In this document: positions 8,503 to 18,078 of the stretch, one piece after another
Position numbering within the stretch: the stretch's first letter is position 1
Layout: every line of letters starts with the position of its first letter
NCBI RefSeq assembly: GCF_014197035.1
Contig: NZ_JACIEU010000013.1
Span: forward strand, 62,001 to 126,000
DNA from: Sphingobium scionense
GTDB taxonomy: Bacteria > Pseudomonadota > Alphaproteobacteria > Sphingomonadales > Sphingomonadaceae
Direction: 5' to 3'
Length of the DNA stretch: 64,000 nucleotides
Made by a program: the position numbers and the translations under genes
The notes under the pieces: generated by a model
Database searches by the model: none
What the model saw: only the letters and a program-made list of their open reading frames with translations
What the model was told of the DNA's origin: nothing

Positions 8503-10830
8503 ATGCGGAAGGCACTGTTGTTTGTTGGCGCAAGCCTGATCTCCGTCGCCCATACAGCCTATGCACAGGAAGCCGATCAGAGCGAGGGCGTGACCGACAT
8601 CGTCGTGACTGCGCAGCGCCGCGCCGAACGGCTTCAGGATGTCCCCGTGAGCATGACGGCGCTCGGCGGCGATTCTCTCAAGTCGCGCAACCTCAATGAC
8701 CTGACCCAGGTCGCGCTCGCGGCGCCCAGCCTGCAGGTCGGCAATGATAACAGCTTTGCCATTCGCGGGGTCGGGACGCAGGCCTTTGCGACCACCATCG
8801 ATTCCAGCGTGGCCACCGCGCTCGATGACGTCAATCTAGGTCGCCCCTTCCTCACGCAAGGGCTGTTCAACGACGTCGAGCGGGTCGAGGTGCTGAACGG
8901 GCCGCAGGGCCTGCTTTTTGGCAAAAATGCTTCGGCGGGCCTGCTGAACGTCGTATCGACCCGCCCCAAGCTCGGCAGTTTCGGTAGCGAGACTAACCTG
9001 GAGCTCAACAATCGCAGTACGCCGGGCAGCGATGCGCAAGCCTGGTCCGTGATTGCGCGACAGACGGTCAATATTCCGGTCGGTGACACCGCAGCCCTGC
9101 GGATCAACGGCACCTATTCCGTGGAAGAGCCCGGCACCAATTTCGTCGGCACTGGCGGTGTCCGCAACGACCTGGATCGCAAGCAATATGGGGTTCGCGC
9201 CAAATATCTCCAGGAGATCACGCCGGAACTCGAGCTGTATGTCATCGGCGAATATGCCGAATCGCACGGCGTGGCCGGCATCTATGACCGCACCTATCGC
9301 GCGCTTGGCGAGGGCAGCGTCAATGAGGCCCCGCTGGCCGCATCCGGCATCGTTGCAGGCGACAAGAATTTCACCTTCGCGGGCGACGGCGGATATTGGC
9401 GTAACCTGAAGCTGGGCGGCGCGCAGGCATCGCTGTCCTACACCGCGGACAGCGGCCTGGTCGTGAGCAATATCTTCGCCTGGAAATTCTATAATTTCGA
9501 CGCACAGCTCGATACCGACTTCACCAACAGCAACGGCGCGAACATCAATTATTCCCATGCCGATTATGATCAGTTTTCGAACGAACTGCGCGTAGCCCTG
9601 CCAGCCGGGAACCGCCTGACGGGACAGGCCGGCCTCTATTATTTCCATTCGACGATCGATCAGCGCAGTCAGATTGCCGGCAATAATTATCTGCCCGACT
9701 TCCTGCTGCCGACATTCCCCTTCTGCGTCGGCGCCGCTGCAGTGCCCGGCGCCTTCCCTCCCACCTGCTCGGTCAGCAATGATTACTTCCTTGGACGCGA
9801 CAATCGCTATCGGATGAAGACCGAAAGCTATGCGGCATTCGGGCAGTTGACCTATGCCCTGACGGACGCGCTGAAGCTCTTCGCCGGCGGCCGCGTCACG
9901 CGCGACGAAATCAGCATCGATCTAGACCAGAATCGCGGTGCCTATTTCGTCACTCTGGGCGTGCCCGGCGCAATTGCGCAATCCTATGGCCATACCGACT
10001 TCAGCTGGCGCACGGGCGGTCAATATCAGCTGGCGCGCGATGCGATGATCTATGCCTCCTATGGTCGCGGCTATAAGGGGCCGGGCTTTAATGACACCGG
10101 CGCAACTGCAACGACCTCGCTGCTGGTCAAGCCGGAAAAATCGAACACCGCCGAAATCGGCGCCAAGACCAGCTGGTTCAACCGTCGCCTCGTGGTCAAC
10201 GCATCACTCTTCCACACGAAATTCAAGAATTACCAGACCCAGTCGCTCGACACCCAGTTGCAGAGCTTCGTGGTCCAGAACGCGGCGTCGGTCATCAGCA
10301 AGGGCGTCGAGCTGACCGTCAATGCCAACCCGTTCCGGGGGCTTTCGATCAACGGATCGGCGACTTTCCTCAGCTCCAAGTTCAAGGATTTTGCGGGCGC
10401 GGAATGTTATCCGGGGCAAACCGACGCCAGCTGCGCAACAAGCGGTTCGTTCAATGCCGGCGGCAAGCGTACGCCGACCGCCCCGAAATTCACCTCGTCA
10501 CTCCTGGCCAGCTACGAGTTCCAGACGGACGGAGCGGTGCATCCCTTCATCGAGGGCAATTGGTATCATCGCACGCCGATCAACTATCTGATCAACCAGG
10601 CGCCGGGCGCCACCGTGCCGACGACCGATCTGATCGGGGCGAGCGCGGGCGTGCGGATCGACAATGGCATGCGCCTGTCGATCTTCTGCAAGAATTGCAC
10701 GAACGAATATAATCCCAACTTCATCGGACTGGACTCCGGCGACGCGATCTCCGGGATCGCCACCTATCAGCAGCAATTCGGGTTCGATTCCGTGCGCACC
10801 ATCGGCGCCAACATTCAGTTCCGCTTCTGA
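8503..10830 (+). CDS. TonB-dependent receptor of the glycoside utilisation operon
   Basis: A 775-residue outer-membrane receptor with a 22-residue signal peptide ending AYAQ. The plug opens with DIVVTAQRRAERLQDVPVS and contains VLNGPQGLLFGKNASAG. The long barrel ends IQFRF. I start at 8503 because GGGAGG stands just upstream and the signal peptide begins there; an in-frame codon at 8467 would add a charged leader. A cysteine pair near the C-terminus (ICKNCTN) is a known feature of some sphingomonad receptors. It is followed within 11 bp by a GH1 gene and then a GH78 gene, so the cargo is most likely a glycoside. Confidence 0.92.
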   Translation: MRKALLFVGASLISVAHTAYAQEADQSEGVTDIVVTAQRRAERLQDVPVSMTALGGDSLKSRNLNDLTQVALAAPSLQVGNDNSFAIRGVGTQAFATTIDSSVATALDDVNLGRPFLTQGLFNDVERVEVLNGPQGLLFGKNASAGLLNVVSTRPKLGSFGSETNLELNNRSTPGSDAQAWSVIARQTVNIPVGDTAALRINGTYSVEEPGTNFVGTGGVRNDLDRKQYGVRAKYLQEITPELELYVIGEYAESHGVAGIYDRTYRALGEGSVNEAPLAASGIVAGDKNFTFAGDGGYWRNLKLGGAQASLSYTADSGLVVSNIFAWKFYNFDAQLDTDFTNSNGANINYSHADYDQFSNELRVALPAGNRLTGQAGLYYFHSTIDQRSQIAGNNYLPDFLLPTFPFCVGAAAVPGAFPPTCSVSNDYFLGRDNRYRMKTESYAAFGQLTYALTDALKLFAGGRVTRDEISIDLDQNRGAYFVTLGVPGAIAQSYGHTDFSWRTGGQYQLARDAMIYASYGRGYKGPGFNDTGATATTSLLVKPEKSNTAEIGAKTSWFNRRLVVNASLFHTKFKNYQTQSLDTQLQSFVVQNAASVISKGVELTVNANPFRGLSINGSATFLSSKFKDFAGAECYPGQTDASCATSGSFNAGGKRTPTAPKFTSSLLASYEFQTDGAVHPFIEGNWYHRTPINYLINQAPGATVPTTDLIGASAGVRIDNGMRLSIFCKNCTNEYNPNFIGLDSGDAISGIATYQQQFGFDSVRTIGANIQFRF

Positions 10831-10841
10831 GGATGGATGAC

Positions 10842-12149
10842 ATGCCCTTTGCTCTCTCCCGCCGCTCCATGCTTCAGCTTACCGGCGGGAGTCTTGCGAT
10901 GACGCTTGCCAGTCCTGCGCTCGCCGCGCGCCGCAAGCTGCGTCCTGACTTCCTCTGGGGGGCAGCCACCGCCGCCCACCAGGTGGAAGGCAATAATGTC
11001 AACAGCGACAGCTGGGTCATGGAGCATCTGACACCCAACAGCTTCGCCGCGCCGTCCGGCGACGCATGCGACAGCTATCATCGCTGGCGCGAGGACATGG
11101 CACTCGTCAAGCAGATGGGCCTCAACTGCTATCGCTTCGGCATCGAATGGTCGCGCATCGAACCGGAGCAGGGAGAATATTCCAACGCTGAGCTGGACCA
11201 TTATCGCCGCATGGTGGATGGCTGCGTCGAGCTGGGCCTGAAGCCCTTCATCACCTACTCGCACTTCACCGTCCCGCGCTGGTTCGCAGCAAGGGGCGGG
11301 TGGGAAGAGCAGGCGAATGTGGATCATTTCCTGCGCTTTTGCGAGCGGGCCGCCAAGGCGCTTGGCCCAAACTATGGTCACGGGCTGACCTTCAACGAAC
11401 CCAATCTGGCCGCCCAACTGTCATGGCAGCCCGGTTTTCGGGCAACCATGCCGTATTTCGTCCAGGCTTCGGCGGCCGCCGCCAAGGCTGTGGGCAGTGA
11501 CCGCTTTTCCTCTACGCCGATTTTCGATGTCCGTCGTGCCGGCCCGATACAGGCGGAGGCCCATCGCCGCGCCATCGAGGCGATCAAGTCCGTGCGCCCC
11601 GATCTGAAATTGGGGCTGAGCCTCTCCGTTGCTGACGAGCAGTCCGCTCCGGGCGCGAACGGGCTGCAGCGCAAGATCGAGGAGGTCTATGCGCCCTGGT
11701 TCGATGCGGTCGCCAAGGATGATTTCGTGGGTGTCCAGACCTATGGTCGGGCCGTGGTTGGCAATGATATCGACTTGCCGCCAGCGCCCGGCGTGGAACG
11801 CACGCAAACCGAGATGGAATTTTATCCACAGGCTCTTGAAGCCACGATACGCTGGGTCTCCAAAGCCACCAAACGCCCGATCATTGTCACTGAAAATGGC
11901 GTGGCAACCGCCGATGACGGCCGCAGGATAGCCTATATCGACGGGGCGCTTGCGGGCCTTTCGCGAGCGATCGCAGATGGCGTGGATGTTCGCGGCTATA
12001 TCCATTGGTCGTTGCTCGATAATTTCGAGTGGAACAGGGCCTATACGGCACAATTCGGGCTGGTCGCCGTCGATCGAAAAAGCTTCCGCCGGACGCTCAA
12101 GCCGAGCGGCTTGCATCTTGGCCGGTACGCGCGAGACAACAGCATCTGA
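10842..12149 (+). CDS. GH1 beta-glycosidase with Tat-type signal
   Basis: A 435-residue glycoside hydrolase family 1 (beta/alpha)8 barrel enzyme. The acid/base glutamate is in TFNEPN (E186) and the nucleophile in VTENG (E351). The N-terminal FLWGAATAAHQVEGN is the GH1 signature. Residues 6-28 contain LSRRSMLQLTGG plus a hydrophobic stretch and ASPALAA, a twin-arginine-like export signal, unusual for GH1 enzymes, which are mostly cytoplasmic. I start at 10842 (GAGG 9 bases upstream); 10833 is an alternative. It probably removes beta-glucose exposed after the rhamnosidase has acted. It sits between the receptor and the GH78 gene as an operon. Confidence 0.93.
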   Translation: MPFALSRRSMLQLTGGSLAMTLASPALAARRKLRPDFLWGAATAAHQVEGNNVNSDSWVMEHLTPNSFAAPSGDACDSYHRWREDMALVKQMGLNCYRFGIEWSRIEPEQGEYSNAELDHYRRMVDGCVELGLKPFITYSHFTVPRWFAARGGWEEQANVDHFLRFCERAAKALGPNYGHGLTFNEPNLAAQLSWQPGFRATMPYFVQASAAAAKAVGSDRFSSTPIFDVRRAGPIQAEAHRRAIEAIKSVRPDLKLGLSLSVADEQSAPGANGLQRKIEEVYAPWFDAVAKDDFVGVQTYGRAVVGNDIDLPPAPGVERTQTEMEFYPQALEATIRWVSKATKRPIIVTENGVATADDGRRIAYIDGALAGLSRAIADGVDVRGYIHWSLLDNFEWNRAYTAQFGLVAVDRKSFRRTLKPSGLHLGRYARDNSI

Positions 12150-12191
12150 CGCGTCCCGTCGACGCCAGTTGATTTCCCAAGGAACTTGCCC

Positions 12192-15100
12192 ATGCCCATA
12201 TTCGATCGTCGTTCCTTCATGGCGACCAGCGCCATTTTAGGCCTGAGTGCCAACGGGGCACGAGCCGCATCGGCACCGCGGTTCGGCGGTACGCAGCTGT
12301 GTACCGCCATGCGGAAGAAACCGATCGGGATCGACGACCGGCATCCAAGCCTGTCCTGGCAGATCACCGGCCCTGACGGGACGATGCAGTCCGCATATCG
12401 CATTCTCGTCGCATCCAGTGCGTCTTTGCTTGGACGCAATGTCGGCGACATATGGGACAGCGGTCGCATCGAAGGCGCCGACTGTACGGGCATCCAATAT
12501 GAAGGCAGACCCTTGCGCTCGCGCGAAACCTGCCACTGGAAAGTGCAGGTCTGGAATGAGAAGGGGGCGACGGGCTGGAGCGATCCAGCCTATTGGGAAA
12601 TGGGTTTGCTCAAGGCGAGCGATTGGTCGGGCGACTGGCTCGCCGCCGAAGATGCCGTCGAGCGCGACGATCGGATCAGCGGTGTTCAATGGGTCCGCGG
12701 CGACGCCCCTGCGCCCGACAAGCCGCGAAGCTTTCGTCTCGCCTTTCGCAGCGATGCCGGCGACGCACTGCTGACCATCTTCGGGGATGGTGTGATGTCA
12801 CGCCTGATACTCGACGGCAAGCCGCTCGCCTTGCCCGCGCGCGATCCCAATGCTTTTGGCGGCGCGCCTGCAACACGCCTTGCCTTGAAACTCTCGGCCG
12901 GTGATCATCTGCTCAGCCTGGATATTGCCCCTGCACCGGGCTTCTTCATCAAGCCATTCGTTTCGATTGCCGGACAGATCCGTCTTCCTGCATTGAATGG
13001 CTTAAGCGAACGGTTGATCGGCGGTTGGGAAACCCGCCTGGGCGAGGAAGAAAACTGGGTGGTGGCACCGCCGCTGGACCCGCAGCCCATTTTCCCCTGG
13101 CCTCCCACGCCGGCGAGATTGCTGCGGCGCCGCTTCTCCAATAATCGTGCGATCGTCCAGGCCCGGCTCTATGCGGCAGCGCTTGGCGGCTATCGCCTGT
13201 CGCTCAATGGGCACCGGGTAAATGACGATGAACTGCAGGCTGAGCCTGTCAATTACGCCGTTCGCATTCCCTACCGCACCTATGATGTCACCGGTTTGAT
13301 CCAAAAGGGCGCGAACTGCCTGGGTGCCGTGATCGGCGATGGCTATTATGCGAGCTACCAGGCGCCCGACGGCCGCTACGCATTTGGCGGCGCGCCCCGC
13401 CGCCTGCAATTGATGCTGGAACTGACCCGGTCCGACGGGTCGATCGAAAGGATCGTCACCGACGATCAATGGCGACATGCGCGCGCACCTGTCTTGATGT
13501 CGGAGATTTATGCTGGCGAAGACCAGGATCTGCGATTGCAGTCTCAAGGCTGGGACCGTCCAGACTTCGACGACAGCAAATGGGAGAGGTGCTGGACGGC
13601 GCCGGCACCAAATGCCCCCATTTCGGCGGCACTTGCCGAGCCGGTACGCATCTTCAAGCAGCTGCCGCCAGTCACCATTCGCAAGCTTGGCGAAGCACGG
13701 CATATTGTTGACTTCGGCCAGAATTTTGCGGGCCGAGTGCGGCTTCAGGTCAAAGGGGCTGCCGGACACCCCATCACCGTGCGCCATGCTGAAACCTTGT
13801 CCGAGCAGGGCGAGCTCGACCGTCGGAACCTGCGGGCCGCAAGGGCGCAGGATCGCTACTGGCTGCGCGGGAACGGATTGGAGACGCTCGAGCCCGTCTT
13901 CAGTTACCAGGGATTCCGTTATGCGGAGATCAGCGGGGTCAGCACGCTAACTTCGGACATGATCGCCGGCTTGGTCCTTTCGAGCGCCATGCCTGAAACC
14001 GGGACGTTTCAGATCAGCAGTCCGGACGTCCAGAAGCTCTGGCTGAATACGCTATGGAGCCAGCGCTCCAACTTCATGGGGATTCCCACAGATTGCCCGC
14101 AACGTGACGAGCGGCTTGGCTGGACCGGCGATGCCCAGATTTTTTGGGATGCCGCCAGCTTCAACATGGATGTCGGCGCCTATACACGCGCCTTTTCCCG
14201 CACGATGCGCGACGCGCAGGCCAGCAACGGTGCCTACCCACTCTGGGCGCCTTCTCCACAGGGCCTGGGCTGGGGCACGGACAGTCCCACGCCAGGCTGG
14301 GCCGATGCCGGTGTGATGCTCCCCTACACCGCCTATCTCCACAGCGGCGATCGCACTCTCGTCGATGAAAATTGGCAGGCGATGACCGCTTATGCGCAGG
14401 GCATATTTGCAAAAAACCCCGATGGCCTGTGGTCGCAAGGGCGGGGAGCAGACCTTGGCGACTGGCTTGCGCTTGATGCGAAGTCGCCGATGGACGAGAC
14501 AACCCCCAAGGCGCTGATCGCTACCGCCATGCTGGCTCGCTCCGTCGGGCAGATTGCACAGATGGCGGAATGGACGGGCCGCGCCGGCGAGGCCGTGACC
14601 TGGCGCGCGCATCATGATCGGATCCGCAGCGCATTCGCATCAGCCTTTGTCCATGCAGACGGAACAGTCGGGAACGGCAGCCACTGCAGTTATATTCTGG
14701 CGCTCCGGCTCAATCTCGTTCCGCAGGCGCTTCGCGCGAAAGCCGCCTCGCTCCTGGCGGCAGACATTCGCAAACGCGGTACACTGCTCACAACCGGGTT
14801 CCTTGGCACGCCGCTGGCGCTCGATGCGCTGGTCGACGTTGGAGAAAAGCAGCTCGCTTTCGACCTGCTGCTGCGCACGGAATTTCCTTCCTGGGGTTAT
14901 ATGGCGCGCAAAGGCGCAACGACGATATGGGAACGGTGGAATGGCGACACCGGCGATGTCGCGATGAACAGCTTCAATCACTATGCGCTAGGCGCCGTCT
15001 GCGGCTTTCTCTACCGGCGAGTAGGCGGCATCGAGCCTGTCGAACCGGGCTTCGCACGGTTTCGCGTTGCCCCTGTCTTTGACGCACGCGTGCCACAGGT

Positions 15101-15266
15101 AAACGCAAAAATAGCCAGCGTCAGGGGATTGATCGAGACCCGATGGGCCTTTCAGGCAAACGCTGTGACGCTTGAACTGACGGTACCTGCGAATAGCCGG
15201 GCAGATATAATTTTACCTGACGGCCCGCGCACTGTGGGACAAGGCCATCACCGCTTTAGGATGTGA
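12192..15266 (+). CDS. GH78 alpha-L-rhamnosidase with Tat-type signal
   Basis: A 1024-residue alpha-L-rhamnosidase. The N-terminus MPIFDRRSFMATSAILGLSA looks like a twin-arginine signal ending near GARA. Jelly-roll domains follow, then the (alpha/alpha)6 catalytic domain, with the acidic cluster TDCPQRDERLGWTGD (D639/E640 region) and the glutamate of TIWERW (E914), both typical of inverting GH78 enzymes, and a C-terminal beta domain. The start has AAGGA 8 bases upstream; an in-frame TTG six bases earlier is less likely. It releases L-rhamnose from glycosides such as rutin, hesperidin or naringin. It is the last gene of the operon, and an IS630 remnant begins 5 bp after its stop. Confidence 0.93.
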   Translation: MPIFDRRSFMATSAILGLSANGARAASAPRFGGTQLCTAMRKKPIGIDDRHPSLSWQITGPDGTMQSAYRILVASSASLLGRNVGDIWDSGRIEGADCTGIQYEGRPLRSRETCHWKVQVWNEKGATGWSDPAYWEMGLLKASDWSGDWLAAEDAVERDDRISGVQWVRGDAPAPDKPRSFRLAFRSDAGDALLTIFGDGVMSRLILDGKPLALPARDPNAFGGAPATRLALKLSAGDHLLSLDIAPAPGFFIKPFVSIAGQIRLPALNGLSERLIGGWETRLGEEENWVVAPPLDPQPIFPWPPTPARLLRRRFSNNRAIVQARLYAAALGGYRLSLNGHRVNDDELQAEPVNYAVRIPYRTYDVTGLIQKGANCLGAVIGDGYYASYQAPDGRYAFGGAPRRLQLMLELTRSDGSIERIVTDDQWRHARAPVLMSEIYAGEDQDLRLQSQGWDRPDFDDSKWERCWTAPAPNAPISAALAEPVRIFKQLPPVTIRKLGEARHIVDFGQNFAGRVRLQVKGAAGHPITVRHAETLSEQGELDRRNLRAARAQDRYWLRGNGLETLEPVFSYQGFRYAEISGVSTLTSDMIAGLVLSSAMPETGTFQISSPDVQKLWLNTLWSQRSNFMGIPTDCPQRDERLGWTGDAQIFWDAASFNMDVGAYTRAFSRTMRDAQASNGAYPLWAPSPQGLGWGTDSPTPGWADAGVMLPYTAYLHSGDRTLVDENWQAMTAYAQGIFAKNPDGLWSQGRGADLGDWLALDAKSPMDETTPKALIATAMLARSVGQIAQMAEWTGRAGEAVTWRAHHDRIRSAFASAFVHADGTVGNGSHCSYILALRLNLVPQALRAKAASLLAADIRKRGTLLTTGFLGTPLALDALVDVGEKQLAFDLLLRTEFPSWGYMARKGATTIWERWNGDTGDVAMNSFNHYALGAVCGFLYRRVGGIEPVEPGFARFRVAPVFDARVPQVNAKIASVRGLIETRWAFQANAVTLELTVPANSRADIILPDGPRTVGQGHHRFRM

Positions 15267-15271
15267 TGAGA

Positions 15272-15765
15272 TTATGCGGAGGCATATCCGCTATTTCGTG
15301 GGTTATTACCGCATTCTTGCGGTGTGAAGGCATCGAGGAGTTTCAGATGCGGCGCCATATTGCCTCATGAGTGCGTTCGGCCGCTTTACGCATCAGGTGT
15401 TTGAGCTTCACGAAGACCTGCTCGATCGGGTTGAGGTCGGGGCTGTAGGGCGGCAGGAACAGGAGCCTTGCTTGTGCCCCACGGATCGCCGCCCGGATGG
15501 CGAGCCGCTTGTGGCTGCTCAGATTATCCATGATGACGATGTCGCCCGGTGAGAATGTGGGCACGAGGCATGTTCGACATAGTGGGTGAAGCCTTGTCCA
15601 TTGACCGGCTGATCGAGCACGCAGGGCGCATCGATCCGATCATGGCGCAGGGCAGCAAGGAAGGTCGTCGTGCGTCAGTGGCCATAGGGCACCTTGGCAT
15701 GGAGCCGTTGACCGACCGGTGGCCATCCCCGCAACGGTCGAGCGCGCCACAAAAGGCTCTTCCAC
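15272..15765 (-). mobile_element. IS630-family transposase remnant (decayed)
   Basis: Only the C-terminal DDE part of an IS630-type transposase is recognisable. An upstream piece reads LHAKVPYGH, a stop, then RTTTFLAALRHDRIDAP. The central piece (15343-15564) reads GDIVIMDNLSSHKRLAIRAA, containing a catalytic aspartate, and LPPYSPDLNPIEQVFVKLKH, containing the final glutamate. The C-terminal LLDAFTPQEC...NSGYASA lies in yet another frame, ending at 15272. At least two frameshifts and one stop show it is dead. It fills most of the gap between the rhamnosidase and the debranching-enzyme gene; 15766-15849 holds nothing I recognise. Confidence 0.8.
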
Positions 15766-15849
15766 CGCCTCATGGCGCGGCGTGTCACGCCATCTGCCCT
15801 TGCCAATATGCGTGTGCGGCAATTTCTCTGCATTCCAGCATAACCGAAA

Positions 15850-18066
15850 TCAGGCGACCGTCACGATCCTTGCCATGCCCTCGCGGCGCATTGACTTGAC
15901 CACGACCTGATTGTCCATGCGGTCAAAACCGATGTCTACCCTTGCCGCGCCAATGCTGAGGCCACTTATGGTAAGGCTCTGGAGAAAGTGCGGCAAAGTT
16001 GGTTCGTGGAAGGATATCTGCCTGGCCGCGACATCGAAGCGCAAGCCGAGGCTGGACTGGATCAATGCGAGCGGTGTCGCAGCCGACCATGCCTGTGGGC
16101 TGCAAGCGACCGGATAAAAGGTCGGCCCCTGCGACCGGCGACGCGGGAAACCGCAGAAGAGTTCGGGCAGGCGCATCATATCGACATAGGTGGCGGCAGC
16201 AAACAATCCCTCGAATATCTGCGCGGCTTCCCGCTGATATCCATAGCGGGAAAAGCCGCTGGCGATCAGGGCATTGTCGTGCGGCCAGATCGAACCGTTA
16301 TGATAGCTCATCGGATTGTAACGCGCCTCGGTTGAGGCAATTGTTCGCACGCCCCAGCCAGAGAAAGAGGCGGGAGCCATCAGCGTGCGAACCACGGCTT
16401 CGGCTCGTCCTTTCCGTGCAAGGCCGGTGTAGAGCACATGGCCGGCATTGGACGAGCGAACACGGCAAGGACGTTTGTCGCCATCGAGCGCGAGGACATA
16501 GGTGCCGAGTTCGGTGTCGAAGAAGGCGGCGTCAAAACGGTCCCGCAATTGTGCGGCGCGACCGCGATAATCGGCCGCGCGCTCATGATCGCCGATAGCG
16601 CCGAACAAGGCATGTGCAGCCTGCCAGGCGCCAAAGACATAGGCCTGGACCTCCGCAAGCGCGATTGGTCCGCGCGCGATGGTGCCGTCGGCGTGGAAGA
16701 TCGAATCATGGCTGTCCTTCCAGCCCTGATTCTGCAGGCCCTGATCCGTCAGACGGCCATATTCGACGAAGCCATCGCCATCACGATCGCCATGCGTGTC
16801 GATCCAGTCCAGCGCGGCTTCGACATGAGGAAGGATCGTGCCCAGAAAAGTGATGTCGCCCGTGCGCTCCAGATAGGCCCCAGCCAGCATGACGAACAGC
16901 GGCGTGGAATCGATGCTGCCATAATAATGGCGGAAGGGAACTTCGCCCAGTTCCGCCATTTCGCCATGGCGAACCTCGTGCAGGATCTTGCCCGGTTCCG
17001 CGTCGGCGGCAGGATCGAAGCTGGTTGCCTGATGCGCGGCGAGATAGCCCAGCACCCCGCGGCTGATCGCGGGGTCCATCCACAGCGTTTCAAGCGCGGT
17101 GATGATCGCGTCGCGGCCGAACACGGTGCTGAACCAGGGAATGCCCGCATAGGGATAGGGACCAAATTCGGTGTCCGTCGAGAGCATCGAGATATCGGCA
17201 ACGGACCGCCGCGCCACTTCGTTGAACAATACGTTGGAAGAGTGCACTGCCGCTCCGCGTTTGCGGGCAAGCCTGAGCGCCTGCATCGCTTCGCGCAGAG
17301 ATTTGAGAAATTGCTTGGGCAGCGCATCGCCTACTTCGATTCGTTCGCAGGAGATGCGGGTGAAGAGCGCACAGCGCTGGCCGGGGGGCACGGTCACGTC
17401 AAAGCGCGCGTGGCTTTCGGTCAGTTCTGTCGGCATCGGATCAAAATGCAGATGCGTATGGCGTTCGCGATCGTCTCGTCCGAGATAGCTGAGCAGGACA
17501 TCGCCAGCGCCCACCCTGGGTGTCCGCAGCACACCCCGACGCAACCGGGTCATGCCGCGGATTTCGAACAGGTCGGCAAAGTCGGCGGCAAAAGCCAATG
17601 CAACGCTGATCTGGCGGGGTTCGGTGTCAAAATTGCGGATCGTGACCCGCTCATAAAGCGCGTCCTTCCACAGGAAACGGGTCCGGCGCAGATGAATGAT
17701 GTCATGCTCTATCATGACCCGGCCGTCATCGCCCGGGAAATCGGGATTGGTGAGGTCGCAGGTCAGCATCGCATTATCGTCCCGGAGCGCGGAACTGAGC
17801 AGAATCGGCCGCATGTCGTTGATGGTGAGATAAAGGTGCGACAGGTGGCGCGTGTCGCGATGATATAGCCCCTCTGGACTACCCACCCCGGAAATGGCGT
17901 CTCCGCTATGATCGAACATGGCGAAGCTGTCGCCATGCTTCAGCGTCCGTGGCCTGCGCTCATGGAGCGAGGCCGTCGCAGGAATGAAAAACTGGGTTTG
18001 CACCTGGGAAAGTGCCTGTCCTCCATCGATACCGGGCACCTGCGACGGGGACTGGATCGGCGTCAT
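15850..18066 (-). CDS. Amylo-alpha-1,6-glucosidase / glycogen-debranching-like protein
   Basis: A 738-residue protein. Its N-terminal bis domain (about 45-245) carries GSPEGLYHRDTRHLSHLYL. The C-terminal (alpha/alpha)6 domain has IPWFSTVFGRDAIITALETL, WKDSHDSIFHADGT and PMSYHNGSIWPHDNALIASG, all typical of the bacterial amylo-alpha-1,6-glucosidase family (GH13/133-type annotation). The start at 18066 has AAGGAG upstream. It is only 12 bp downstream of the glycosyltransferase gene and on the same strand, so the two are an operon. Such pairs are common in alphaproteobacteria and probably act on a stress-related glucan or glycoside; the substrate is not established here. Confidence 0.88.
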   Translation of the reverse strand: MTPIQSPSQVPGIDGGQALSQVQTQFFIPATASLHERRPRTLKHGDSFAMFDHSGDAISGVGSPEGLYHRDTRHLSHLYLTINDMRPILLSSALRDDNAMLTCDLTNPDFPGDDGRVMIEHDIIHLRRTRFLWKDALYERVTIRNFDTEPRQISVALAFAADFADLFEIRGMTRLRRGVLRTPRVGAGDVLLSYLGRDDRERHTHLHFDPMPTELTESHARFDVTVPPGQRCALFTRISCERIEVGDALPKQFLKSLREAMQALRLARKRGAAVHSSNVLFNEVARRSVADISMLSTDTEFGPYPYAGIPWFSTVFGRDAIITALETLWMDPAISRGVLGYLAAHQATSFDPAADAEPGKILHEVRHGEMAELGEVPFRHYYGSIDSTPLFVMLAGAYLERTGDITFLGTILPHVEAALDWIDTHGDRDGDGFVEYGRLTDQGLQNQGWKDSHDSIFHADGTIARGPIALAEVQAYVFGAWQAAHALFGAIGDHERAADYRGRAAQLRDRFDAAFFDTELGTYVLALDGDKRPCRVRSSNAGHVLYTGLARKGRAEAVVRTLMAPASFSGWGVRTIASTEARYNPMSYHNGSIWPHDNALIASGFSRYGYQREAAQIFEGLFAAATYVDMMRLPELFCGFPRRRSQGPTFYPVACSPQAWSAATPLALIQSSLGLRFDVAARQISFHEPTLPHFLQSLTISGLSIGAARVDIGFDRMDNQVVVKSMRREGMARIVTVA

Positions 18067-18078
18067 GGCGGCAACTCC

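Noticed and set aside
10833..10841. Earlier start for the GH1 gene at 10833
   Set aside because: The ribosome-binding GAGG would overlap or touch that codon; 10842 has proper spacing and leaves the twin-arginine signal unchanged.
16438..17868. 476-codon open frame on the plus strand
   Set aside because: Antisense to the debranching-like enzyme, which has clear conserved motifs on the other strand.
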